From NCBI RefSeq assembly GCF_000003815.2, contig NC_049986.1, forward strand, positions 17,001,375 to 17,065,374: 64,000 bases of DNA. Direction: 5' to 3'. Under the pieces are notes generated by a model. It had not been told where the DNA came from, did not search any database, and saw only the letters and a program-made list of their open reading frames with translations. The DNA is from Branchiostoma floridae. Lineage: Eukaryota > Chordata > Leptocardii > Amphioxiformes > Branchiostomatidae. Made by a program: the position numbers and the translations under genes. Position 1 is the stretch's first letter, and every line of letters begins with the position of its first letter. Shown here piece by piece: positions 25,736 to 39,600 of the stretch.

Positions 25736-27276
25736 TATAGTGTACAGAATCAAAGTCTAAAAGACATTTTATTTTGTAACTGTTGATTACTATCATCATA
25801 ATTGATTCTTTATAAATCTTATTTTTGTATTGCTGTCTGCAATTTAAGTTTGTTGCAATGTTTCGTTTATGTTATCTGTTTTTATGTTCTAAGCTAATAC
25901 GACACTGCTTGAATATTGTCATATGCACTTTTTTTGTGAGTTAAATACAGTACTGTTATGTGAATAGAATTACTTTTAGTTTGGAACAATATTTTTATCT
26001 TTTGATTTATTTTTTTCACTCCTACCTCATCAACATCGGCTTTTATTCCATTCCAAATTGTAGTATATATTAAAAACATACTTATTTACACACCCTATCC
26101 ACCCCTCACCAAGTTCTTCAATAAACAGTTTATAATGGTACAATATGATACCTTCAAGGCTAATGAAGTCATGGGAATGCAGGATAAAGCAGAATGTCTA
26201 TAGTTGTAGACTTGCCTTAGTAAGCACTAACAGGTTGGGACTGCTGCACCCAACTTTTACTGATAGAAGCTAAAAAGTGTACATTACATTTCTAAAGAAA
26301 AATGTACTTAACGCTAGTGGGAAACTCTATGCAGAACATTTAGAGATCAGACATTTAGATTGACTTAAACAATGAGTAACTCTGTGACCAGTTTATGCAA
26401 AATGCTTCATTTTTTTTTTCTTTGTTGTGCTGGGAAATGGATTGGGCAGTTACATATCCTAAGGTTTTCAAGGAAAGGTGTTGATTCGTGACTGGAATAT
26501 GTAAAATAATGTTATGTATCCCTCCACACCACCCATTGGTCAGTGCATGTAGATCTTCTAACCAGGGCACTATAATAGATATATTGCAAATACCAAACCT
26601 CTATAGAGCAGTGTTAAAATACTGGTAGGTATGCTTAGTAAATAAGGTCTTTGATACCAACCATCTTACCTGACAGGTATAGCCTCATCTATCAAACTTG
26701 ACCTTAACCTTCTGAGTGCTGAGTTAGTCACTTGGCACCAGGGTGGGATTGTTAGCAAGACAAAGCAGCAGGGAGGAAGGTAAAAGCAATGCTTCAACAT
26801 GTAGTAAAGATTGCAACTCCTAGACAAAGGGCTAATATATACACAATGTAAGGGGATAACTGTACCATCATTACCTATGCACCGGTAGATGTAAAAACAA
26901 AACTATGACAAGACAGGTCCTTCTTGGTGTATACACAATACATAGAAAGTCCATACTATTAATTAAGATTAAGAAGTATATATTTGCTATCAAAAGTTAC
27001 ATGATAAGGTAGATGTAGAGAAACAATATGGCTGTGTCAATATGCATACTATTAGGAGCGTTTTAGCTTTTCACATAAATGTGTGTGTCAAAGTTCATAT
27101 ACCGGTAAATTTAAAGTGATATATAGTTGTAGTGCTTGATAGAAATAGGGAGCAAAAGCAAGTGTTGTTTTAGTTCAATGGGACACAAGCTGTTGTATGA
27201 AACTCCTGAAAAAAAACTACAACTCCATCTTTAGACATGCATGTTCAATGGCATTTGCTGCTTTTTCTGTGTCCGA

Positions 27277-27491
27277 TACTGTAAATGCATAGTAAGTTTG
27301 TGGGGATTTAGTTTCGCGGTAGCGGAAAAAAGGACCTTTCAGGGTGGTTTTAATTTCGCGGTAGCACCATGCCCTGTAGTCTCTTTCTGCAGCCATGGAA
27401 AAACGTTTGCGGTGGTTTTAAGTTCGCGGTGAAGCGGCCACCGGTAAAACAGCGAACATTAACCACCGCAAAAGTTTCTGCATTTACAGTA
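27277..27491. mobile_element. MITE, TACTGTAA-family copy d (best preserved)
   Basis: Starts TACTGTAAATGCATAGTAAG and ends CTGCATTTACAGTA. The interior holds four alternating blocks: TTCGCGGTAGC twice, GTTCGCGGTGAAGCGGCC, and the inverted ACCACCGCAAAAG. Confidence 0.8.
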
Positions 27492-30400
27492 TACCACACA
27501 TTACATTGAGGTTTTAAATCCATTTTGAATGCTTTTCATATTGTGAGTCCCAACATTGCTGCTGTTTGTTAAGCTGAAGCGGAGGATAGTGTACATGTAG
27601 ATGGGTACATAGAGCCAGTGAGTGCCTTGTGTTGTTGTATTGCTTGTGAGCAGCGTACTAAGTCTTTGTGTACTGTAAGCTAAGTGTGATTTCCAGAGTT
27701 ATATCAGAGATCATGTGACTGTGTGTATACACTGAAGTTCCTACTCTTCCAACAGCTTTAGTTTTGTTTGCCTATGGTAGATGGGGGCATACTTAAGGCA
27801 CCGTAAGCTTTACAAGCCTACCAGTAGTGGTTTAGGGACAATATCATACTCCTTCATAATCCAGAAAAGAATGTAATAGAGCATATGTCACATTGACCAT
27901 TTGATGGATCCCTAAGCGTGTTTTAAGAATGCATTAAAAAGTGCTGTGAGGTGATTTTAAAAGTGGATGTTTATCTATGCAAGAACAGACCTTACACTCA
28001 GCGATCATTTAAGGCCACATACTTGCATCATCCTGTGTCAAATAAAGTTGAAAAATGCAATTGTAGCAAATCTGTATGCACATAAATACTATTAGGTAGT
28101 GTATGTGTGTGTGTGTATTAGTGGTAAGATATACACTTTCAGGAAGTCCTGTTATGAAAACGATCATTGTGTCATTGAATGACCGGTAGTTTTATTTTAT
28201 TTGTTTAATTTCTGTCATGATTGTATGACTTGAAAGAGAAGATTTGCCAAAAGAGAAGTATGAGTCAGATACCATGCCTTCTGTACTTCCTGTAACTCTG
28301 AAGTTCATGTCAGAAACAATAAATGTTTTGCATTTAACATGATTGCAAGTTTCACAGATTTCTCAAGGCTTACATGATGCTTTTAGATTCATATTCATGT
28401 GTTTTGTGTTTCAGAAGAAATCACAGGACTTTTTGTGTATCTTTGTAAATGATGTGAGCTGCATCCAACAGTATCAGCCATATCTTAAGTTATTTTTACC
28501 TCAATATAATGTTTTTAGCACCACTCAATAGAGTAAAGTAATTCAAGGCTCTAGGATTATAACAATCTTGTTGGGACAATCATCAGATGGTTGGGAATAC
28601 ACATTATGCATACAGAGGTGCTACCATCATCCCTAGGGATGGAAGGATGCCTGCTACAAGCTTTTAAATATTACCAGTACTACTAGGATATTGCATATCT
28701 CAGAGGGTAGTTGGCAAGTTGGCACATGGAACAAATTAAAGTCTGCAACTCACAACTATCTTGTGTCTCTGTATTCATTTCACAATTATGCTTGGAGGTA
28801 AATCTTTGGTCCTGTGTGTACATATCCTAATACAATGTAGCATATAATTGGACTGTGTCTATTAGTGTTATTACATTCGTAATCAAAAGAAACATCTATC
28901 TGTAATAACAGGGAGCTTTATTCAATGTAGAAAGGATGATACAACTTTCACAGTTCATTGAATTTCCTTAGAATGTCATAATTTACCAGTATTTGCCCCA
29001 TTTGAATATACATACATGTACAAGCATGACCTGTTCATACCTAAATGTATAGAATTATTCTTATAAACCGCCTCCTTGCCGTAGGGTACTTTAATTAATT
29101 AATTGAAATTCCTGTGTTTCTTCTTCTAATGATTGCAGCAAGATAAATGAAACACTGAATACATTGTACTATGTAAAAGTTGAATAAAAGGTAATACCTG
29201 CAATAATACATAACGTCCTTGCTCCAATATGATAAATTACACAGTGGTTAACGTTTACATGTTACAGCATATAATTGTTCAAACATAAGCTAAGGAACCT
29301 AGCAGGAGGGGCTGCATTGGTATTACTAAAAGCATTTTACAACCATGTGAAATTTTTACATCCAAAGAGTTGAAGTCCCACATTCAGTTCTATGTAATGT
29401 CAAACTTAACACCAGCTATGTATTACAACAAAACGCCAAGATATCAATATTGCACTGGTTCTATAGATACATTTTATAGAATACACAAACATAATTTAAA
29501 ACTACACATAATTGCATGAGTCACCTATTAAACATATTTTCTTACATGCAGGAAAGTATTAAAGTAATTGCCTAAAAAATAATCATACTGTGTACTTCTA
29601 GTGCATGTCACGATGGTTGATGTCTTTCAACACAATATTACACAAAATCTTAATATCCATTTGGGCAAAATGTATTACTGGCCCAGGTACACAATGTCCA
29701 ACTGTGATACTCAGACAAAAACAACAACAACAGTAACTTAATCATCATATTTCAGTTGCCAAGGGCTAGCCCCTGTACATTAGTTCTTAGTCTTCACAGC
29801 ATGGTTAAGCAGGGATAGTGTTACAGTATCATGACCTAGACATGAGAAAGTCCTACTGAGAAAGTTCAAACCTATGAAATACACTGAGTAAGTTTGAACC
29901 TATGAAATACATGTACCATGCATATCCCTGAGATTGCTGTATTGGTGTAATTCCTTAAATACCCAGAGAATGCTTCCCACATATAAACATATTAAGAAGT
30001 AATGAACCCTTACAGAGTTTTTACAATTCTATTGTGTGCCAAATTTTTCTTTACAGCTACACTAGAACATTAAATTTCATAAGAAGGCAAAATATAAATT
30101 TGGCAAGCAAGGAACCAAATTGAATATAACTTGCTCTTTCATTTCTTAGTACTAAGAGGAACTTTAGGCTCATTGAGAATTCTTTGTGAACATTTATAAT
30201 TTTGGATCATGGCACCAAAGTTCTAAGAAGACCCCAAAGCCTCAGACTTTTATCTTCCAACACTCAATATAACCTTATCTAAATGTACTTGCACAATATG
30301 TTAGTTAATATTTGTATGTACATGAATGAAGCTGTTCATTTGCATTAATGCTTTAGAAATATCTACAGGTTTTCATCTATCTTTTCCTCATTCCAAAGAC

Positions 30401-30535
30401 CCTTTCAACAGCCAGTAACAAGCTTAATACATCTTTGAAAGACTTGGCTAGTGGACTCATCCAAACATCAAAGAAATGAAACAAGTTGAACTTCACTGTT
30501 TCCTACCAGGCTGATGGCAAAACATTTGGCTATGT

Positions 30536-30541
30536 TTTATT
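30536..30541 (-). terminator. Candidate GOLGA1 polyadenylation signal AATAAA
   Basis: AATAAA on the minus strand, 84 nt past the GOLGA1 stop codon. Confidence 0.5.
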
Positions 30542-30624
30542 TTGCTGTCTGACTTAAAGGTTTGTGTACAAAAAGTTTGGGAATAAGGAACTATGTTCTG
30601 GAGATCCACAGCTCTCACAGGCAG

Positions 30625-33600
30625 CTATGAAAAGTTGGGCCCAGGCAGGCCCTTGGACTGGGGAGAAGCAGAAATGACAGATGGTCTGATGACAGCTGTT
30701 GGTTTTGTGCCAAACCACGACATCTGGAAGCAAAGGGTTGTATGGAAAGAAACATGTGAGAGGCGCGATGCTTCATCAGAGGCCTGCACTCAATACGATA
30801 TTCCTATATTACTATCACTGTACTGTAACTGTAAATGTACCCAGTGGTTTTGAGTTCGCAGTACTGTAGCACCATAATACAAAGTCTTATAACTACAGTA
30901 ATGGAAAGTGTTTGCAGTGGTTTTGAGTTCATGGTGGCCACTTCACCATGAACTTAAAACCACTATTAACAATTTTTTATTACAGCATGTCACTACAGTA
31001 TGTGGCGTTACCACGAACTCAAAACCACTGCCAACTGAATTCCTTCTTGTAAGAGCAAAACTTAATGACATCACTCTTAACCTTGAGAAAGGATATTGTG
31101 CCAACCTTGATCCTTACAATAATGCCCATCATGTACATGTATACGGTATCATACAAAAAACTAATTCTTTTCTACTGTGACCCATAACCTTTAAACTTTA
31201 AACTTTGCCCTTCTACTGACCTTGTACTGGATCATGTCCTTGACCATCCTCTCCTCCTCAGGAGTGAACTTGAGCAGCATGGACACAGCTCTCACCAGCT
31301 GGTACGCCTGCAGACATGGTGGGGTTTCAATCAGAATGTTAATGACAGTTAGATATGGCATTTATTGTTAACCCTACGAACCCTTACCAGATGTCTAATA
31401 CCTTAAAGAATTACTGTGCAACTTGACTAGGGAGTAACGGGACATTTCAAAGCCAAAAAGTTTTGCCATCATCTGTAAAATCTAAAATCCTTCAATCTTC
31501 TTTTGTTAGCACTATATGGTTACTGAGGATAAGATTAAGATTCCTTGTCTTCTGGTTGCCATAACAACTTGGTGATGAAATGTCTGGAAACCACTTTGGG
31601 GAGGGGGAGTCCATTCTGCCCTTGCTAATGGAGCTAACCTAGCTAGATGTATGCACAGAACATGTGACTGGAAAGTTCATTTCATTCAATTTGATAGTCA
31701 TTAAGTACTGTTTATCAAAAGGATGAATATATGATGGAATGATACGAAAGAATAAACCATACAAAGAATAAACAAACTCTTTCTCACTCACCTCATGGTC
31801 CCTACTGGCCACAAACCTCAGCACCACATGTTTGAGGTACCTGAAGTTGATCTCGTTCTCGTCTATGTCCATGATAGCAGGCATGAGGGGGTCGGGCATG
31901 CCCAGGTTGGGGTGGGACGGGAACGGCTTGACCGTTGCCATGGCAGCACCAGCTGTTGCACCCTGAGGAACGACTAGAGGGTCTCGCTCCTTGGGAAGGT
32001 CTCTCAGCTCAGGGGTGTCACCATCAACTGGTGTGATTTTCTATAGGAAAGACAAACAGAATTTATTCCAAAATGGAACAAGACATTACCCTGACCCTTG
32101 AGGCAGTACTGCTGATGTTTGAGGGTCAACATATAAGACAGAAAGCATTACATAGGCAATGGAAATTTACATATTTCTAACATTTATGTTCAAGATAAAA
32201 TTTTAAAACAGAATTCTTATTCTATATTGTGACAATTCAAGTGAACAATTCTTCATGATTTCTTCAACTTCAAAGATCACCACGTCTTACTGTTTCATTC
32301 CCATTCATTTTTAGCTTTAGGTGTCAAAATATGCACATTTCATACCAACATGTAGCTGCAATAGCACTTTCTCTTTCAATCTTTACATTATTCCTTATCT
32401 AATAACAAGAACACACAACTAAAATATCTCCACATCTCTAAACACACAGTGTCAGTTTGTGTTAATTTATAGAAGTTGGTGTATGAATTGTAGGCCATTT
32501 ATGACAAACTGTACTTACCAATTCTCTCTGAAGTGTTTTCTTGAGGTCCCCTAATCTTTGTTGCTGCATCTTTATTGTCTAGAGTAGAAGATAAAAGATT
32601 ATTCAACTTTGCAAATGGGAAAGTTAGAAGACTTAATAAAATGCAGCAATTTCATACCTTATTTCTATATCTAAATCTTGCAATATTGTTAAGTTAGCAG
32701 ATATGTCATAATCACATTATCAACTTAACTCACCTTGTTTTTATCTGCTAACTGTTCCTCTAGATCTGTGACTTCTTTTCTTAATTCTAGAACCTGGAAA
32801 AAGGATTCAAGGCATCAACATTTGCCTTACATTGGGATCTGCCATTTCATATACAATCATATTCATAGATGTGCTAGGTAATACTATGGTACCTTAGCCA
32901 TGTCACTGTTACAAGTAAAAGTCTTAAATAAGACTTTACCTTGGGATCTTCTTCCCTCCCCTCCTCATCGTCTGCTGTAGACACACAGACATCCTTCCTG
33001 TCTTCTCTTCTCCTCCTGTCTGTCTCTGCAGCATCTTCAAGACTTCTTGACTGGTAAGTCACAAAAATGTAAAATGTTATTACCATTGACTGAAGCATCA
33101 AAGATTCCCTCTATTAACAGATCTAATTTAAAGACTTCTCAAAAATTTTACATGAATGTACTTGCAAGTATGTACTAAGTAACTCCCTTTGACCATCTGT
33201 CTACTGAGACTATTTCTCAACCTCCCTTAAGTGTTCACAGGTTTTAAAAGTGTTGTGCAATAAAATTTGACTTGACAGGTTGCAATGTACATGGAATCTC
33301 TACTGAGTGGCCACCTGTCTATTGAGACCATTCTTTGTGTCCCTTAAGTGTTCACAGGTTTGACTGCACATGATAACTGAGGCCACACTTACTTGATTTG
33401 TTGGTTCTTGGATTTTTTAAAAACAAAAACATAGCAAGTGGACATCATAAAGGCAAGGGCAGGGAGGAAAAATTAAGTATGACTCAGTATTCACATCATA
33501 AAACCGTGTGCCCCAAGGCAATAAATCTGCAGACTTTGTTTTTATTATATTTTTCAAGTTAAGCATCTAGTCCTTTTTATACATTCAAAATCCGAGAACA

Positions 33601-36600
33601 AACAAATGACATTGGTGTGGTCTGAACTGACCTGCTCCTGTGCCTCGGCCAGCTCTGCCTCCCTGACCGCGAGGGTCTCCCCCAGGGAGGTGATGGTGGT
33701 CTCCTGGTCCCTGATGGAACCCTGGGTGATACACCGTGTTGTATTCTAATTTATTACTAACCGTACATGATAACTGACTGACCTGCTCCTGTGCCTCGGC
33801 CAGTTCTGCCTCCCTGACCGCGAGGGTCTCCCCCAGGGAGGTGATGGTGGTCTCCTGGTCCCTGATGGTGCCCTGGGTGATACACTGTGTTGTATTCTAT
33901 ATTGACCGTACAGGATAACTGCACTAACCTGCTCCTGTGCCTCGGCCAGTTCTGCCTCCCTGACCGCGAGTGTCTCCCCCAGGGAGGTGATGGTGGTCTC
34001 CTGGTCCCTGATGGTGCCCTGGGTGATACACTGTGTTGTATTCTAACTAACCGAACAGGATAACAGACTAACCTGCTCCTGTGCCTCGGCCAGTTCTGCC
34101 TCCCTGACCGCGAGGGTCTCCCCCAGGGAGGTGATGGTGGTCTCCTGGTCCCTGATGGTGCCCAGCTGCCGGTCAGTCTGCAGCTCCAGCTCCTCCAGCC
34201 GCTGCTGAAGGTCAGGGATCACGTTATTCTCCAGCTCCAGACTGGACACCAGGTACCGCAGGTGGTCACCCTCTGGACAAATACAAGTGTAATATTGTAA
34301 TAAGAAATGGCAGTTAAAAAGTACCATCCTCCGTAGTGACCACAAGCAACTATGGAGAATGGTGCTCAGGGTTAGTAGTCAGATCTTATGACTCTGTTAT
34401 GGGTGTTGAATCCATTTTTTAAAGATTAGTTGTAATTTTCAAGGTAAATTTTACAGTGTCTCCTAGGTCTTATTAAACTCTCCCTATCTTGGAAATCTCC
34501 CAAAGTATCCAACACCGAGGAGAATAAATGTACAATCTGAAAATAGGGAGTTTACAGTTCTTCATATTTACCTTTTGAAACATCCCTTAGCTGTTCTTCA
34601 GTCTCACTTGTTGTGGTTTCCAGTTCAGTCACCTGTTCTTTCAGGGAAGACAACTCCCCGTCCCTTGATGACATCTGTATTGGAAAAAATGTTTTCCATA
34701 GTCAGCATACTCAACAAACAGCAAAAGAAAAATGAACCTATAAAAGTATAAAGGAAAAGTTATCATAGACTAGTATAGGGTATCTACTTTACTTACTTAG
34801 CTTATGATCACAATTGAATTATCACTACATCTTGTTAGTATCTAGTAGTCTCTATGTTCACTATCTAACAGCTTTAAACAAGCTGCAAACCTACTTGTTT
34901 TTTTAGGTCCTCAGAAAGAATCTTGGCATCTTCCAGAGCATGGGCCAGCTGCAGATTCTCCTTTTCATGTCTGCTTACCTCCACCTGAAGATAATGTACA
35001 ACAGGCTTCATTGTTATGATCCTACATGTATTTGAAACTGGAACATTACATTAGCTGCAAATAATAACTAGTACTGACGTGTGCCAAATGGCCAGTGTAT
35101 AATGAGTGCATGATGAGCAAAAAAAGACAGAAAAAAGGCACCAGAGAGCCTGCTATGGCTGCTACCAGATGGCCATGTATAAGAAAGCTCCTTTGTATAT
35201 TAAACAGCAAGTATACTACATCATACTTACAACTACTGCTGCTGGTCTGACAGGCTCTCTACTGACCTTGAGCTGCTCTTTCTCCTCCTCCAACCTGCTC
35301 ATCTGATGCTCCACCTCAAGCTCTTTCTCCAAGTACTCTTCTTTCAGGTTCTCTAACTGGGTCTGGAATGGGCAACACAGCAAACTGAGTCTAGTCTACT
35401 CCGCATAAAAATTCTTACATGCACATGGAGGTCCTGATATCAAACAAAACTTGCTAGGGATCCCAAACCTACACAGGTGCACCAGTTTTTCCCAACATAA
35501 AAGCTATCTTCCCCAAAACTCAAGACCACAGCGTGTCAAGGACAAAAGATACAAAAAAACTTCAGTAGCAGCAGTACCGAGGTTAGCCCCTAGGAGGCAC
35601 AAATTTTGTGCCCATAACATCATCATCATCATCATCAGTCGGCTGCTGTGCAGTCGGTCACGATTCTATTCCACCTCAGTCTGTCGGCAGCCAATACAGC
35701 TATAGCAGTGGGGTTCAGGTCGCCCTCCGCGTCCCCCAGCAGGTTTTGTATATACGTCAGGTAGTTCGTCTTCTGACGACCGGGGCGTCGTTTGCCGTGG
35801 GAAGGGACATACAAGGCATAAGTCCGCAGAGGCTCTTCTAAAGGCATTCTAAGAGCATGTCCAATGAAGCGTAATTGGCGTTGCCTGACTTTGCAGATGA
35901 GAGGCTGGGTGTTTGTCACTCTGTATATCTCACTGTTGCTAACACGCTGGAGACGCTTAATGTTTAACATGATTCTGTAGCATGATGTAGCAAACGAGTT
36001 TATCTTATTCTCCATGTCAGACGACGGTACCCAAGATTCACATCCGTATAAAAGCACTGGCACACAGGTAACATTAAAGAGCTTGATTTTTGTGGAGGTG
36101 GGAAGTGAAGTACTACTCCAGATCTTTTGCAGTTTCCAGAAGGCAGTCCATGCAAGAGCCCTTCGCCTAGTGAGATCGTTTTTACTGGATGCCATCATGC
36201 TACCCAGGTATCTAAAGTTGGTTACATTTTTGATTGGCTGGCCGTACACCTCCAGTGGTGGCTGCGGGCTGCAGTTGATGGTCATGTACTCAGTTTTAGG
36301 GACGCTGATGACCAGGCCCAGTTGTGTCCCTGCAGCAGCAGTTCTGTTAAGTTGTTCTTGTGCTTTGGGGATGGAAGACTCTAGCAAGGCGATATCGTCA
36401 GCAAAGTCCATGTCGTTTAAAATCCTAGCGGGATATCTTCTAGACTGACGAGGGTGAGTAACTATGCCAGAGTCAATATCTTCTGTCGATCTTCTCATCA
36501 GAAAGTCGATGAGCACAATGAACAAGAAGGGAGCAAGGACATCACCCTGCAATACTCCTGTGGTGACTTGAAATGGGTCAGAGATGTTACCATCCACCAT

Positions 36601-39600
36601 AACAGCGCTTTTGGAGTTGTTATAAAGAACATTAATGGCATTGACAATTGTGAGCGGGATGCCGTAGTGGCGGAGAACAGCGAGCATAACCTTCCTATCG
36701 ATCGAGTCAAAATAACACCTACCCACATAACACCTACCCACATGACAGACATCACCACACTATCCATAGGTTTTTAAGTCACTGCTGCACAAACATTGTA
36801 CATTCATGTATGCACACACATACAGAGCCCAAAAAAATTTTCATGAGTCAATTCTTTTCCAGTAGTAGGAACTGCACACTACTGACCAGTTTGTGTTGTG
36901 AGTTAGTCTTGTCAAATTCCCTGGCTGTCTCCAGTTCTGTGACCTTCTGTTCCAGAGTGTTGACCTTGTCCTGTAAGTGCCTCTGTGTGTCTGCAGCCTG
37001 TTGTTGAGCCCTGCTCAGTTCTGTGCCATGTTGTGTTTTCTACAGGAAGACAACAAACGTCTTCTTCTTGACATGCTAAAGTTCATCCCAACTAAATCTA
37101 GGTTCTAGAACCTTTCCACTTGGGAGAGAAGGCACAAACAGCTCAACAGTGAAAGATTGTGTAACACAGGCTAACTTAGGTTCAGCTTGTCATGTCAAAA
37201 GTTTAAAGACAGTCAATGTCAGTCAAACTAAAGCTATCTTGTTATTATAGTACATCCTCATAGTGCATGTATAGTGTTGCAACTGCTATTTTCTCCTCTA
37301 TCATATAATATCAATTATCACAACAGAAATTTTCCTCCTGTTTAAAAAAAAATATGCTAGTAAACTATTATGAAGGCCTTCAGCAATCTCTCACTGAATA
37401 TTTCAATATCACATAGTTAAAACACAATGTAAATAAGATATCAAATACCTGTTGGTCTATCTGTTCTTGTCTCTCACTCGCTAATCTTTCATTGTCTGCT
37501 GCCTGCTTTTCTGACTCCAGTAGTTTAGTTTCTAACTCTGACATCTGGAACAAACATACAAAACATGTTAAGCTTTTTAGATTTCTGTATTTTATATCAA
37601 GAGGCTTTTCATTCTCCATAATAAAGACAAATCAAATTAAACTTTGATAACACTACTCCAACTATTAAGGTTACCTTCTTTTGGAAAGCTGCTCTTTGCA
37701 ATTCTGCTTCTTTCTCAGTTCTTGTCAACTCTGCACTGTCTTCTGCCATCTTTGTATTCAGGTTGGCAATCTGCAGACACAAGACATAGATTAGATTCTA
37801 AAGACATAGTATCAGAACATGAATGTGATGATTGTGCCAGTAGCCTATGAAGTACTCACCTGTAGTTCAAGGCTGTTGATTTTCTCGCTCCAGTTACTCT
37901 TGATGTCTGTCAGCTGCTGACGAGCCTCCTCTAGTCTCAACTCCAGCTGTTTTCTCTGAATAGGTCCACAAAACAAAATCATAATCAAAGATAGAATGTA
38001 TGACTGTGTATCATGATATCAGCCAAGCAGAAACAGCGGACGTATTTCAACAAATAGCCGGTCAGGGTAAGACAAGCTATCCATCAGTCCATCCATCCAT
38101 TGGTCCTTCAATTCATCCCTTCATCCAATAAAGCATCGGTGCATTTGTCCATCTGTAAATCCATCCATTTGTCCCTCTATACATCCATTCATTCATCCAC
38201 TAAATAATGAATGCATCTGTGCATTTGTCCATCTGTAAATCCATACATACATACATACATCCCTCCACCAATCCATCCATCCGTCCGTCCTCTCTTCCCC
38301 CTTTATTTTTTCCCTCTCCATCTGTCAATCCAACCGTCCATCGGTCCCTCAATCCATACATCCATCCCTTCATCCACTAATGCATCTGACAATGAGCATT
38401 TGTCCATCTGTAAATCCATCCACCATCCCACTACCAATCCATCTGTTCATCCCCCTTTCTTTCTCTTCCCTATCTCTATCTGTCATTTCTTTATCAGACC
38501 CACCTCGTCGATGAGAGCCTGTAGTTTCTCATCCCCAGACATGTCCTCCTGGTCCTGCCTCCTGTTTAATGTGGAGACTTTCTCCTGGAGATGCTGGATC
38601 TCATTATCCTTCTCCTCCAGCTGAGTTTCGCACTGGGGACAAGCACACGAATTCAGTCAGTCACATTTTACGACAACAAAACCCTGCATCTTGATATGAT
38701 TTACTTAATGTTGTTCCCAAGATTATAGGTATGGTTTTGATGCTGTACATATGTCAATGTAGTATATGTATTATAACTTTTAGTGGTCAAAAGACACTTT
38801 TCATGGATTAAAAACTCCAGAGGCATGCAAACATATACAATTCTAAAAATGCAGATTAGCAACTAGATACATTAAGCACAACTTAATGTTTAGATTGCTC
38901 TTTACTCATTTTGTGTGTTTTGTATTTATTTAGATTGGTAAAAGGAAAAATTATTATTGAATTGTATAGTGGCCACCTGGACAGTAGGCAATGTGCAGCT
39001 GAGTAGCATAATTACCAGTTTAAATGAATTATTCATCTGGGTGCATGGATGAAATTATTTCAGTTTTAATACTTAATCATTAAATGCAGTGTGCATGTAC
39101 AAAAATATGTAGATTGCAGGACTGTATGTTACGTGCAAAAGTAAGGGGAACAGCCAGGGTTTGTTATTTGGGAGTGGAAAAATGGGAGCATAAGTTGGAA
39201 TGTCAGAGGCAGGGGCAGAGCATACACAGCATGCAGCATTGTCATCATGATGTTACAGAATTAAAGCAAAGACACTCGGAAAATATCACCTTATGTTTGA
39301 AAACGTCATTTGTTCTCTTTAGAGCATCGTAGTCATCTTTGAGCTCATTGTGTACACGCTGTAGGCTGGAGTAGTTGGCTACTTGCTGAGAACCAAACCA
39401 GCAAAACACCCCATTGAGAAAGTGTGCGTTTTAGAGGTAGAAAAGAGCCACGTGCAAGATGATAATTATATTAGTACACCAGTTTCACAAATGACTACAT
39501 TCAAGTTACCCCTAACTATTGATATTATCCTTCCTACCATGACAAGAATTTGTTAGCTGAATTCATTCTTGTTTAATACTTCCCAAATTGATAATCTGTT

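Larger units (their letters stand above)
24681..30535. other. ZDHHC23 3' flank and intergenic; no gene seen
   Basis: Contains the 62-bp minisatellite, a candidate plus-strand AATAAA near 26120, and one MITE. Remaining ORFs are short with no recognisable features. Confidence 0.5.

Noticed and set aside
35635-36741. 368-codon frame as a host gene
   Set aside because: It carries reverse-transcriptase motifs (FADDIAL) and an RTE-type TGA tail, so it is a LINE fragment in an intron.
38211-38624. 137-codon Pro/His-rich plus-strand frame
   Set aside because: It is translated (CCAT)n repeat plus the antisense of a GOLGA1 exon.
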